NCBI GenBank assembly: GCA_003020965.1
Contig: PXRL01000028.1
Location: 1 to 64,000 of the forward strand
Length of the DNA: 64,000 bases
Reading direction: 5' to 3'
DNA from: Halobacteriales archaeon QS_4_69_225
GTDB taxonomy: Archaea > Halobacteriota > Halobacteria > Halobacteriales > Haloarculaceae
Shown here: one piece after another, positions 9,036 to 17,243 of the stretch
How positions within the stretch are numbered: position 1 is the stretch's first letter
Layout: every line of letters begins with the position of its first letter
Notes under the pieces: generated by a model
What the model was told of the DNA's origin: nothing
Database searches by the model: none
What the model saw: only the letters and a program-made list of their open reading frames with translations
Translations under genes and position numbers: made by a program

Positions 9036-9347
9036 ATGGACGTCGAAATCATCGAGGAGGACGAGAACCCGATGCTGCACCGGACGGACGTCCGGTTCCA
9101 GCTGACCCACGAGGAGGCGACGCCGTCCCGGCTGTCGGTGCGAGACTCGCTGGCTGCGACTATGAACAAGGACGCCGACGAGGTCGTCGTCCACGAGCTC
9201 GACACCAAATACGGGATGCGGAAGACGATCGGCTACGCGAAGGTCTACGACAGCGCCGAGGACGCGATGGACGTCGAGCAGGAGCACATGCTCGATCGGA
9301 ACAAGATCACCGCCGACGCCGACGAAAGCGAGGCGGAGGAGGCCTGA
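9036..9347 (+). CDS. rps24e: 30S ribosomal protein S24e
   Basis: A 103-residue small-subunit protein. It has the family opening [14 protein letters not shown], the middle block [20 protein letters not shown] and the ending [21 protein letters not shown], with a short acidic haloarchaeal tail. It starts the ribosomal/KEOPS run: its TGA overlaps the S27ae ATG (TGATG), so the two are translationally coupled. Confidence 0.96.
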   Translation: MDVEIIEEDENPMLHRTDVRFQLTHEEATPSRLSVRDSLAATMNKDADEVVVHELDTKYGMRKTIGYAKVYDSAEDAMDVEQEHMLDRNKITADADESEAEEA

Positions 9348-9481
9348 TGGCCCGCTACGAGTTCTACGGCGAGGACGGCACCGCCGACCGCGAGCAGTGT
9401 CCCCGCTGCGGCGACACCTTCCTCGGGGAGTACGGCGACCGCCAGCACTGCGGCAGGTGCGGCTACACCGAGTTCGAGTAG
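9347..9481 (+). CDS. rps27ae: 30S ribosomal protein S27ae
   Basis: A 44-residue zinc-binding ribosomal protein, [17 protein letters not shown] onward, with a Cys4 site at CPRC (residues 18 and 21) and CGRC (35 and 38), ending GYTEFE. The archaeal form lacks the ubiquitin domain of the eukaryotic one. The start overlaps the S24e stop by one base, and the next gene begins 4 nt downstream, so S24e, S27ae and Kae1-Bud32 form one transcription unit. Confidence 0.95.
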   Translation: MARYEFYGEDGTADREQCPRCGDTFLGEYGDRQHCGRCGYTEFE

Positions 9482-9485
9482 GGCC

Positions 9486-11036
9486 GTGACCCGCGTGCTC
9501 GGTCTCGAGGGAACCGCCTGGTGCGCCAGCGCGGCCGTCTTCGACGCCGAGACCGACGACGTTCGCATCGAGTCCGACGCCTACACGCCGCCGAGCGGCG
9601 GCATCAACCCCCGCGAGGCCGCCGAGCACATGCGCGAGGCGGTGCCGGCCGTCCTCGAGACGATGCTCGCGACCGTTCGCGAGCGGTACGGCGACCCGGC
9701 GGCCGAACTGGACGCCGTCGCCTTCTCCCGCGGGCCGGGACTGGGACCGTGTCTCCGGGTGGTCGCCACCGCCGCCCGGGCGCTGGCCGGCTCGCTGGAA
9801 CTGCCGCTGGTCGGCGCCAACCACATGATCGCCCACCTGGAGATCGGTCGCCACCGGTCGGGCTTCGAGACACCGGTCTGTCTGAACGCCTCCGGCGCCA
9901 ACGCCCACGTTCTCGGCTACCACGACGGTCGCTATCGGGTGCTGGGCGAGACGATGGACACCGGCGTCGGCAACGCCATCGACAAGTTCACCCGCCACCT
10001 CGGCTGGTCCCACCCCGGCGGCCCGAAGGTCGAAACGCGGGCCCGCAACGGCGACTACGTCGAGCTGCCGTACGTCGTCAAGGGGATGGACTTCTCGTTT
10101 GCCGGCATCACCTCCGCCGCGAAGCAGGCCGTCGACGACGGGACGCCCGTCGCGGACGTCTGCCGCGGCCTCGAGGAGACGGTGTTTGCGATGCTGACGG
10201 AGGTCGGCGAGCGGGCGCTATCGTTGACCGGCGCCGACGAGCTCGTGCTGGGCGGCGGCGTCGGCCAGAACGACCGCCTCCGCGGGATGCTGGCGACGAT
10301 GTGCGAGGCCCGCGGCGCCGACTTCTACGCGCCCGAACCGCGGTTCCTCCGGGACAACGCCGGCATGATCGCGGTGCTCGGCGCGCTGATGTACGAGGCC
10401 GGCGACACACTCGCCGTCGCCGACTCCGCGGTGCGCCCGGACTACCGGCCCGACCAGGTGCCGGTGACGTGGCGGGACGGCGGTTCCGTCGCCGTACCCG
10501 TCGCCGACGACGAGCGAGCCCGCGGCGCCGAGGCCGTCGTCGACTTCGTGCCGCCAACGGTGACGAAGCGCCGGCTCTCAAAAGACTACCGCCACCCCGA
10601 CCTCGACGGGCGGCTCCGGCGCCGGCGGACGCGCGCGGAGGCCCGACTGACGAGCACGGCCCGGCGGCTCGGCGTGCCGACGCCCGTTATCCGCGACGTG
10701 GACCCGCCGGAGGGCCGGCTGACGCTCGGCCACGTCGGCGACGCCGATCTGCGGGACGCGCTGACCGAACCGCGGGTCCAGGCGGTCGGCCGGCACCTCG
10801 CGCGGTGTCACGAGGGCGGCTTCGTCCACGGCGACCCGACGCCGCGGAACGTCCGGGTCGGGGACGGCGACAGGGTCTTCCTCATCGACTTCGGGCTGGG
10901 CTACTACACGGACGACGTCGAGGACTACGCGATGGACCTCCACGTCTTCGAGGGCGCGCTGGGCGGGACGGCCGACGACGCCGACGCGATGGTCGGCAAC
11001 GTTGGCGCCGTTCGGAGTAGCCGGTACAGTGAGTAG
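9486..11036 (+). CDS. kae1-bud32: Kae1-Bud32 fusion (tRNA t6A synthase / KEOPS kinase)
   Basis: A 516-residue fusion of two KEOPS subunits that make N6-threonylcarbamoyladenosine at tRNA position 37. The Kae1 half (1 to about 325) has FSRGPGLGPCLR, the metal motif NHMIAHLE, and ELVLGGGVGQNDRLR. The Bud32 half (about 340-516) has KRRLSKDYRHPDLD, the catalytic HGDPTPRNV and IDFGLGYY (DFG). GTG 9486 is the start. Odd: after GTADDADAMV only GNVGAVRSSRYSE follows. Relatives have about 25 more residues between these points, ending in a basic Arg-Gly-Arg-Tyr-type tail, so an internal deletion has removed most of the last helix while a worn tail remains. The two domain cores look intact. Confidence 0.95.
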   Translation: MTRVLGLEGTAWCASAAVFDAETDDVRIESDAYTPPSGGINPREAAEHMREAVPAVLETMLATVRERYGDPAAELDAVAFSRGPGLGPCLRVVATAARALAGSLELPLVGANHMIAHLEIGRHRSGFETPVCLNASGANAHVLGYHDGRYRVLGETMDTGVGNAIDKFTRHLGWSHPGGPKVETRARNGDYVELPYVVKGMDFSFAGITSAAKQAVDDGTPVADVCRGLEETVFAMLTEVGERALSLTGADELVLGGGVGQNDRLRGMLATMCEARGADFYAPEPRFLRDNAGMIAVLGALMYEAGDTLAVADSAVRPDYRPDQVPVTWRDGGSVAVPVADDERARGAEAVVDFVPPTVTKRRLSKDYRHPDLDGRLRRRRTRAEARLTSTARRLGVPTPVIRDVDPPEGRLTLGHVGDADLRDALTEPRVQAVGRHLARCHEGGFVHGDPTPRNVRVGDGDRVFLIDFGLGYYTDDVEDYAMDLHVFEGALGGTADDADAMVGNVGAVRSSRYSE

Positions 11037-11040
11037 ATGT

Positions 11041-11345
11041 CACCGAAAGCCCTCGGCAGGCTCCGGTCCCGGGGCTCGCTGCGCGCGCTCCCTGCGGTCG
11101 CGTGCTTGTGTCACCGGGAGAGCGACGCTCTCCCGAGCTCGCGGCGCACGGCGCCGCGAACGCCCGGGTTCCCGGAGCCTGCCTCGCCCTTTCAGTCCAC
11201 CAGGGAAGGACCCGTCCAGCCGCTACTCCCTGTGGACTGAAAGGGCGAGCGGCGCTCGTCGCCGCCCCGGCGACGCAAGCACCGCAGCGAAGCGAGGAGC
11301 GCAGCGAGCCGCGGCGGTACGAGCGCCGCGAGGGCTTTCGGTGTC
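11041..11345. repeat. Head-to-head pair of a 120-160 bp intergenic repeat
   Basis: The block starts with CACCGAAAGCCCTCGG and ends with the matching inverted word CGAGGGCTTTCGGTG at about 11328-11342. Internally, CTCGCCCTTTCAGTCCACC at about 11189-11207 is mirrored by GTGGACTGAAAGGGCGAG at about 11232-11249. Two copies of one element therefore face each other across roughly 25 bp. The rightward copy shares its order of words with 42427-42550 (GGACTGAAAGGGCGAG, GGCGACGNAAGCAC, GAGCCGCGG, GAGGGCTTTC). The rest of 11037-11429 has no gene. It follows the shortened kae1-bud32 end directly. Confidence 0.75.
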
Positions 11346-11429
11346 TCGATACCCTGAGCCGCATACCCGAACACGGCTCACATCCCTTCACACCGTGTCT
11401 ATAAGTCCCGCCCCGTCGTACAACCGCGT

Positions 11430-11705
11430 ATGTCCGATAAGCCGCAGTCCGGCGAACTGTTCGGTATCCCGTACAACTTCCAGAAGCCCTCGCTCGGGCG
11501 GATGATGTCCTCGTACTGGCAGCCCGACGAGGGGATGCTGGTCGAGAAGCCGTTCGGCGTCGGCTACACGCTCAACCTGGCCAACTGGCGCTCCTGGATC
11601 GTCCTCGGGGTCGCCGGGGCGCTGTTCTACCAGCAGCAGCAGTCCAGCGAGGAGTTCGACGAGGAAAGCGACGACGACCCGGTCGAGGTCGTCGTGGACG
11701 ACTAG
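11430..11705 (+). CDS. DUF5808-like small membrane protein
   Basis: A 91-residue haloarchaeal protein. The conserved block SGELFGIPYNFQKPSLGRMM continues into SSYWQPDEGMLVEKPFGVGY and TLNLANWRSWIVLGVAGALFY, which contains one transmembrane helix. An acidic C-terminal tail (EEFDEESDDDPVEVVVDD) would face the cytoplasm. The family has no assigned function. ATG 11430 is the only reasonable start. Confidence 0.8.
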   Translation: MSDKPQSGELFGIPYNFQKPSLGRMMSSYWQPDEGMLVEKPFGVGYTLNLANWRSWIVLGVAGALFYQQQQSSEEFDEESDDDPVEVVVDD

Positions 11706-11897
11706 CGAGAGTCCGAGCGAAGCGAGGACTCTCGAAGAGGCGAGCGGCGAGGAACGAGCCGCGAGCAGCGGCGGTAGGAGAGCGAAGCGAGGACTCTCGG
11801 AGAGGCGAGCGGCGTCCGGCGACCCGGAGCCGGCCTCTCGGCCGCGTTCGAGCACCGACGGCCAAGCCTCTATACCGTCCGGCACGGACCCGCTCAC
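11706..11897. repeat. Short tandem duplication rich in GCGAAGCGAGGACTCTCG
   Basis: GCGAAGCGAGGACTCTCG followed by an AGAGGCGAGCGGCG word occurs twice, at about 11718-11754 and 11781-11816. Each copy can fold on itself through GAGAGTCC/GGACTCTC. No coding frame is convincing. It could end transcription of the upstream gene; the downstream cupin promoter is presumably CCAAGCCTCTATACCG at about 11860-11876. Confidence 0.55.
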
Positions 11898-12260
11898 ATG
11901 GAGAAGGTAAATCTCGGGGAGGCGTTCGCGTCGTTCGACGAGCCGTGGAGTCCGCGGCTGGCCGGCGAACTCAACGGACAGGCGGTAAAACTCGCCAGAG
12001 CGGAGGGGGAGTTCGTCTGGCACAGCCACGAGGACGCCGACGAGCTGTTCCTCGTGCGGTCCGGCGAACTTCGCGTCGAGTTCCGCGAGGAGTCGGACGT
12101 GACGCTCCGGGAGGGGGAGTTCCTCGTCGTCCCGCGGGGCGTCGAGCACCGGCCGGTCGCCGAGAAGGGAACGGAGATACTGCTGTTCGAGCCGCGCGGG
12201 ACGACCAACACCGGCGACGCCGAGATCGACCGGACGGCGGACGTCGAGCGACTGGGGTAG
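11898..12260 (+). CDS. Single-domain cupin protein
   Basis: A 120-residue cupin. Metal-site motif 1 is FVWHSHEDADELFLVRSGELRVEF (His, His, Glu around residues 39-47), and motif 2 is LVVPRGVEHRPVAEKG with its His. The double-stranded beta-helix is complete. Related haloarchaeal proteins are small metal-binding enzymes or sensors without known substrates. Followed after about 60 nt by hisS, which has its own TATA-like CTTTTAGTG near 12290, so they are probably separate units. Confidence 0.85.
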   Translation: MEKVNLGEAFASFDEPWSPRLAGELNGQAVKLARAEGEFVWHSHEDADELFLVRSGELRVEFREESDVTLREGEFLVVPRGVEHRPVAEKGTEILLFEPRGTTNTGDAEIDRTADVERLG

Positions 12261-12321
12261 CCGCGGGCCGCGGGCCGCGCGTATCGGACCTTTTAGTGCG
12301 GCCGGCCCCGAACCGACGCGC

Positions 12322-13620
12322 ATGTACGACGGTCTGAAGGGGTTCCGCGATTTCTACCCCGGCGAGATGTCGGCCCGGCGGGAGGTCATCGACACGCTGG
12401 AGGGGACGGCCCGGCGGTACGGCTTCCGCGAGGTCGGCACGCCCGCCATGGAGCGGACGCGGATGTACGTCGACAAGTCCGGCGAGGAGATCGTCGAGGA
12501 GCTGTACGCCTTCGAGGACAGGGGCGGCCGGGAGGTGTCGCTGACGCCGGAGCTGACGCCGACGGTCGCCCGGATGGTCGTCGCCCGCCAGGGGGCGCTC
12601 GCGCGGCCGATCAAGTGGTTCTCGACGCGGCCGTTCTGGCGGTACGAGCAGGTCCAGCAGGGCCGCTTCCGGGAGTTCTACCAGACGAACGTCGACGTCT
12701 TCGGGTCGGCGGAGCCGGAGGCCGACGCCGAGATCCTCTCGTTTGCGGCCGACGCGCTGACGGGGCTGGGGCTCACCGGCGAGGACTTCGAGTTCCGCGT
12801 CTCCCACCGGGACATCCTCGGGGGCCTGCTCGAGTCGCTGGACGGTGAGGTCGACGTCGAGGCGGCCATCCGGGCGGTCGACAAAAGCGAGAAGATCGAC
12901 GACGAGGCCTACCACGACCTGCTGGTCGAGGCGGGGCTGGACCCCACCGAGGCGGAAGCCTTCGACGACGTGCTGGCGGCGGACGACCTCGACGAGCTGG
13001 TCGCCTTCGCCGGCACCGACCGCGTCGAGGCGGCCGTCGAGAACCTCCGGGCGGTGCTCGCCGCCGCCGCGGACTTCGGCGCCGGCGACTACTGTGAGGT
13101 GTCACTGTCGACGGCTCGGGGGCTGGACTACTACACCGGCGTCGTCTTCGAGTGCTTCGACTCGACGGGGGAGGTGTCGCGGTCGGTCTTCGGCGGCGGC
13201 CGCTACGACGACCTCATCGAGTCCTTCGGCGGCGAGCCGACGCCGGCCGTCGGCGTCGCGCCGGGGCTGGCGCCGCTGTCGCTGCTGTGTCAGCGGGCCG
13301 GCGTCTGGCCCGAGGAGGCGACGACGACGGACTACTACGTGCTGACGGTCGGCGACACGCGCCCGGAGGCCGCCGAGATCACCCGTCAGTTGCGCGAACT
13401 GGGTCACGTCGTCGAGACGGATCTCACGACCCGCGGCTTCGGGGACCAGCTGTCGTACGCCGACGGCATCGACGCCGAGACGGTCGTCGTGGTCGGCGAG
13501 CAGGACCTCGCCGACGATGCGGTCACGGTCAAGGACATGGAATCGGGCGACCAGACGCAGGTTCCCCTCTCGGAGTTCCCCCCGGAGTCGGGCCGGCCGA
13601 CGTACGACGACTACGCGTAA
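12322..13620 (+). CDS. hisS: Histidyl-tRNA synthetase
   Basis: A 432-residue class II synthetase charging tRNA-His. Motif 1 region (KGFRDFYPGEMSARREVID), motif 2 (FSTRPFWRYEQVQQGRFREFYQ), the His-specific loop TARGLDYYTGVVFE and motif 3 (GGGRYDDLIESFGG) are all present, with the anticodon-binding domain from about residue 330. Length and domain order are normal. ATG 12322 lies about 27 nt after a TATA-like element, fitting a leaderless message. The stop is followed at once by a transposon-end-like repeat. Confidence 0.96.
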   Translation: MYDGLKGFRDFYPGEMSARREVIDTLEGTARRYGFREVGTPAMERTRMYVDKSGEEIVEELYAFEDRGGREVSLTPELTPTVARMVVARQGALARPIKWFSTRPFWRYEQVQQGRFREFYQTNVDVFGSAEPEADAEILSFAADALTGLGLTGEDFEFRVSHRDILGGLLESLDGEVDVEAAIRAVDKSEKIDDEAYHDLLVEAGLDPTEAEAFDDVLAADDLDELVAFAGTDRVEAAVENLRAVLAAAADFGAGDYCEVSLSTARGLDYYTGVVFECFDSTGEVSRSVFGGGRYDDLIESFGGEPTPAVGVAPGLAPLSLLCQRAGVWPEEATTTDYYVLTVGDTRPEAAEITRQLRELGHVVETDLTTRGFGDQLSYADGIDAETVVVVGEQDLADDAVTVKDMESGDQTQVPLSEFPPESGRPTYDDYA

Positions 13621-14194
13621 ACTACCCCGTCCTACTCGCTCCCTCCCGCCTTGCGGCGGTCGGTCACTCCTTGAGGGCGGGGCTTTACCGCACCGACATT
13701 GTGCCCCGCGGCCCCCTGCGTGGACGCGGCCCGGCTTCCTTTTCCCGTCCACGGGCCGGGCAGCGGGTCGGAGTGGGTGCTGCGACCCGCGCTTACCGGA
13801 CCCGTCCCGTGGATTGTCCCGCCGGTTTAATTCCCGGTGTTCTCGCGCTCTACCCTCAATCGAGGGACGGGAGTCGCACCCGTTCGCGGTCGTCGGTCCC
13901 GAGTGCAGGACCCGAGGGCGTTGCCCTCGGGCCACAGGAGCCAGTTTACTCGTGGCTCCTGCCGTCCTCGGCGTGTGCGAGGGCGGCAGTAAATCAGGAG
14001 ACGGCCCAAGGGGTTAAAAACAGGTCGCCGCACGGTGAAAGTGGACGAAGACGGGCGCTCCTCCCCTCCCTGCCGCTCGCTTCGTTCACGGCTGAGGGAG
14101 GGGGCTCTGCGCCCTGTACCGCTACCGCTGACACGGACCGCCGGGCGGCCGTTCCACAGGATATTTACCGGTGCTGGGAGTTCTTCCGGACGAA
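13621..14194. repeat. Gene-free region with a worn IS200/IS605-type 3' end and hairpins
   Basis: 13620-13685 reads AACTACCCCGTC ... CTTGAGGGCGGGGCTTT, the palindromic signature that follows haloarchaeal tnpB genes. On the minus strand a degenerate peptide SPALKE then a stop then PTAARREGASRTG resembles a tnpB C-terminus. Downstream are strong hairpins: CCCGAGGGCGTTGCCCTCGGG at about 13911-13931, GGAGCCAGTTTACTCGTGGCTCC at about 13938-13960 and a CCTCCCTGCC...GGGAGGG pair at about 14065-14103. I found no tRNA or recognisable stable RNA. A short AT stretch (AGGATATTTACCGG, about 14158) is a likely promoter for the next gene. Confidence 0.6.
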
Positions 14195-14440
14195 ATGACG
14201 GTTCTGTCACCCGAGGACGAGGGCAAGTTCCTGATGGACGCCGAGGCCGAGCAGATCGGCATCGTCACCGAGGTCGACCCGGAGGCGCAGGTCGCCTACG
14301 TCGACCCCGACCCCGACATCTCCGAGGCGATACTCCAGGGGCTCGGGTTCGGCGACGCCGACAGCGACGACATCGAGGTGCCGGCCGGGGCCGTCGAGAC
14401 GGTGACGGACTCCGAGATCCGGGTCGCGCGGGATCTGTAG
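14195..14440 (+). CDS. Conserved haloarchaeal protein, PRC-barrel-like
   Basis: An 81-residue very acidic protein, MTVLSPEDEGKFLMDAEAE onward. The pattern IGIVTEVDPEAQVAYVDPDPDISEAI and the ending VPAGAVETVTDSEIRVARDL resemble PRC-barrel proteins, which help RNA or membrane complexes assemble; that likeness is my inference. ATG 14195 is preferred over an upstream in-frame start because a TATA-like ATATTTACC lies about 30 nt before it. It precedes truA by 40 bp and may share its message. Confidence 0.7.
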   Translation: MTVLSPEDEGKFLMDAEAEQIGIVTEVDPEAQVAYVDPDPDISEAILQGLGFGDADSDDIEVPAGAVETVTDSEIRVARDL

Positions 14441-14480
14441 CGGCGCCACGGGTATGCCGGCGGCGGCCGTATCCGACCGT

Positions 14481-15281
14481 ATGCGCGCCTTCCGGCTGGC
14501 CTACGACGGCACCGGCTACCGCGGCTTCCAGCGCCAGCCCCACGGCGAAACCGTCGAGGACGCCCTCCTCGCGGCGCTCGGCGCCCTGGATGTCGCCGAC
14601 GGACCGCCGCCGGGGTACGCGGCCGCGGGCCGGACGGATGCCGGCGTCTCCGCGCGGGCGCAGACGGTCGCCTTCGAGGCACCCGACTGGCTCCAGCCGC
14701 GGGCGCTCAACGCCGAGTTGCCGGCAGACGTGCGAGCGTGGGCTGCCGCCGACGTCGACGACGAGTTCCACGCCACCCACGACGCTGTCTCGCGGCGCTA
14801 CCGGTACTTCCTGTTCGCGCCGGGGGCCGACGACGGGCGGGCCACCGAGGCCTGCCGGCGGCTGTCCGGCCGCGGCGACTTCCACAACCTCACACCGGAC
14901 GAGACCGACACCGTCCGGGAGCTGACGGCGACCGTCGAGCGGGACGGGCCGTTCCTCGTCGTCGACTGCCGGGCGGGCGGCTTCGCCCGCCAGCTGGTCC
15001 GGCGGCTGGTGTCGGTCGTCGGGGCCGTCGCTCGGGGTCGGCGCGACCCCGGATTCGTGGGCCGCGTGCAAGCCGCCGAGCCGCTCGACGGCCCCGACGG
15101 CGTCGCCCCGGCGGCGCCGGAGCCGCTGGTACTGGTCGGGGTTCGGTACCCGTCGGTCGCCTTCGACGTCGACCCCGAGGCCGCCGAGAGCGCCCGCGAG
15201 GTCTTCGGCGAGCGACGGCGGCGACGGCACGCCGGCGCGCGGGTGGCGGGAGCGCTGTCGACGGCCGGGGAGGACCGGTGA
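14481..15281 (+). CDS. truA: tRNA pseudouridine(38-40) synthase TruA
   Basis: A 266-residue TruA family enzyme, isomerising uridines 38-40 in tRNA anticodon arms. The opening FRLAYDGTGYRGFQRQP and the catalytic block GYAAAGRTDAGVSARAQTV (nucleophile Asp in GRTDAGV, near residue 58) are clear, as is GGFARQLVRRLVSVVGAV near residue 185. The C-terminus is somewhat shorter and more basic than in bacterial enzymes. ATG 14481 directly precedes the first conserved strand; an in-frame upstream ATG at 14454 is less likely. Confidence 0.93.
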   Translation: MRAFRLAYDGTGYRGFQRQPHGETVEDALLAALGALDVADGPPPGYAAAGRTDAGVSARAQTVAFEAPDWLQPRALNAELPADVRAWAAADVDDEFHATHDAVSRRYRYFLFAPGADDGRATEACRRLSGRGDFHNLTPDETDTVRELTATVERDGPFLVVDCRAGGFARQLVRRLVSVVGAVARGRRDPGFVGRVQAAEPLDGPDGVAPAAPEPLVLVGVRYPSVAFDVDPEAAESAREVFGERRRRRHAGARVAGALSTAGEDR

Positions 15282-15318
15282 CGACGGGTTTAGGGAGTCG
15301 GCGGGCGTACCGCCGGTC

Positions 15319-17109
15319 ATGAGTTCGGTTCCCGAGCGGAGCGACGTCGCCGAGGAGCACACCTGGGACCTGACGGACCTGTTCGCCGACGACGAGGAGT
15401 GGGAGGCGACCTACGCCGAAGTCGAGGAGCGACTCGAGGACCTGTCGGCCTACGAGGGCCGGACCGTCGAGAGCGCCGAGACGCTGCAGGCGGTGCTGGA
15501 GCTGCGGGAGTCCATCATGCGCGACGTGGCGAACGTGGCGGCCTACGCCCGGATGCGCCGGGACGAGGACACGACCGACCAGGGGTACCAGGCGCTGACG
15601 GCCCGGGCGCAGTCGCTGTCGGCGGACGCCTCCAGCGCGGCCAGCTTCGTCGAGCCGGAGCTGCAGTCGGTCGACCGCGACCGGATCGACGAGCTCGTCG
15701 ACGCCGATCCGGACCTCGCGGAGTACGACCACTACTTTGACGACGTGCTGCGGATGAAAGAGCACACCCGGTCGGCGGAGGTTGAGGCGCTGCTGGCGGA
15801 TCTCGGGGAGGTGACCGGTGCCGCCGGCGAGGTGTACAACATGCTGACCAACGCCGACATCGAGTTCCCGTCGGTCGACGTCGACGGCGAGCCGCGGCGG
15901 ATCACGCTGTCGAACTTCACGACGCTGCAGAAACACCCCGACCGGGACGTCCGCCGGCGGGTGTACGAGGCGTTCTACGACGAGTGGGCCGAGTACCGCA
16001 ACACCGTCGGGACGGCCTACGAGAACAGCGTCACCGCCGACCGGAAGCTGGCGCGGGCGCGCAACTACGAGACGGCCCGGGAGGCGGCGATGGACGGGCC
16101 GAACGTCCCCGTCGAGGTGTACGACACGCTGGTCGACACGGTCGAGGCGAACCTGGACGTCCTGCACCGCCACGCCGAGCTGAAGCGGGACCGCCTCGGC
16201 GTCGACGAGCTGCGGATGTGGGATCTCTACGCGCCGCTGTCGGGCGAGGAGGGGCCGGACCTCGACTACGACCGCGCCAAAGAGCACGTCGTCGAGGCGG
16301 TCGCGCCGCTCGGCGAGGCCTACCGCGACCGGGCGGCCGAGGGCCTCGAATCGCGGTGGGTCGACGTCTACGAGACGGCCAACAAGCAGTCCGGCGCCTA
16401 CAGCAGCGGCACCTACGACAGCCAGCCGTACATCCTGCTGAACTACCAGGACGACGTCGCCTCGATGTACACGCTGGCCCACGAGCTGGGCCACTCGATG
16501 CACTCGGAGCTGACGAGCGACGCCCAGCCGCACGTCTACTCCGGCTACGAGATATTCGTCGCGGAGGTGGCCTCGACGGTCAACGAGGCACTCCTGACCC
16601 ACCACCTGCTGGAGACGGTCGACGACGAGTCGTTCCGGCGGGCCGTCCTCGACGAGTACCTCGAGCGGTTCCGGTCGACGCTGTTCCGCCAGACCATGTT
16701 CGCCTCCTTCGAGCACCGGGCCCACGAGCTGTCGGCCGACGGCGAGGCGCTGACGCCGGACCGACTCGACGAGCTGTACCGCGGGTTGAAGGCCGACTAC
16801 TACGAGCCGGCGGTCGTCGACGACCGCATCGCCCGCGAGTGGATGCGCATCCCGCACTTCTACCGGGCGTACTACGTCTACCAGTACGCGACGGGCATCA
16901 GCGCGGCCGTCGCGGTCGTCGACCGCATCCTTGAAGAGGGCGAACCCGCGGCGGCCGACTACCGGGAGTTCCTCCGGTCGGGATCGCGGGCGTACCCGCT
17001 GGAGCTGCTGGAGACGGCCGGGGTCGACGTGTCGACGCCGGAGCCGGTCGAGGCCGCCATCGGAACGTACGACGAGATGGTCGGCGAGTACGAGTCGCTG
17101 GGCGAGTGA
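15319..17109 (+). CDS. pepF: Oligoendopeptidase F (M3 metallopeptidase)
   Basis: A 596-residue cytoplasmic zinc peptidase for oligopeptides. The M3 zinc site is HELGH at residues 388-392 with the downstream Glu in YEIFVAEVASTVNEALL. The N-terminal lid (HTWDLTDLFADDEEW) and the C-terminal EWMRIPHFYRAYYVYQYATG block are typical. Length fits the family of about 600 residues. It may degrade peptides released by the proteasome, whose regulatory ATPase PAN is encoded next on the same strand, 134 bp downstream. Confidence 0.95.
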   Translation: MSSVPERSDVAEEHTWDLTDLFADDEEWEATYAEVEERLEDLSAYEGRTVESAETLQAVLELRESIMRDVANVAAYARMRRDEDTTDQGYQALTARAQSLSADASSAASFVEPELQSVDRDRIDELVDADPDLAEYDHYFDDVLRMKEHTRSAEVEALLADLGEVTGAAGEVYNMLTNADIEFPSVDVDGEPRRITLSNFTTLQKHPDRDVRRRVYEAFYDEWAEYRNTVGTAYENSVTADRKLARARNYETAREAAMDGPNVPVEVYDTLVDTVEANLDVLHRHAELKRDRLGVDELRMWDLYAPLSGEEGPDLDYDRAKEHVVEAVAPLGEAYRDRAAEGLESRWVDVYETANKQSGAYSSGTYDSQPYILLNYQDDVASMYTLAHELGHSMHSELTSDAQPHVYSGYEIFVAEVASTVNEALLTHHLLETVDDESFRRAVLDEYLERFRSTLFRQTMFASFEHRAHELSADGEALTPDRLDELYRGLKADYYEPAVVDDRIAREWMRIPHFYRAYYVYQYATGISAAVAVVDRILEEGEPAAADYREFLRSGSRAYPLELLETAGVDVSTPEPVEAAIGTYDEMVGEYESLGE

Positions 17110-17243
17110 CGCGGTCTCCCCGCCGGGCGTTCCGCCGGCTCGTCGAGGTCACGATTCGACCGCCGACGGCGCCGCCCGCGCGGCGCGAGGGTTTCCCGCA
17201 CCCAAAGCCACTTTTAATCTCCAACGCCTACCGTCGGTAATCC

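Noticed and set aside
8710-9105. 131-residue plus-strand frame between the small membrane gene and rps24e
   Set aside because: It overlaps the start of rps24e in another frame and has no domain pattern or start signal.
13690-14030. Possible stable RNA (RNase P, SRP RNA or tRNA) in the hairpin-rich region after hisS
   Set aside because: No tRNA cloverleaf and no conserved RNase P or SRP core words could be found on either strand. The hairpins fit repeat or terminator DNA better.
14890-16857. A 655-residue minus-strand frame opposite truA and pepF
   Set aside because: Shadow frame produced by high GC; the opposite strand has catalytic motifs of TruA and the M3 peptidase.
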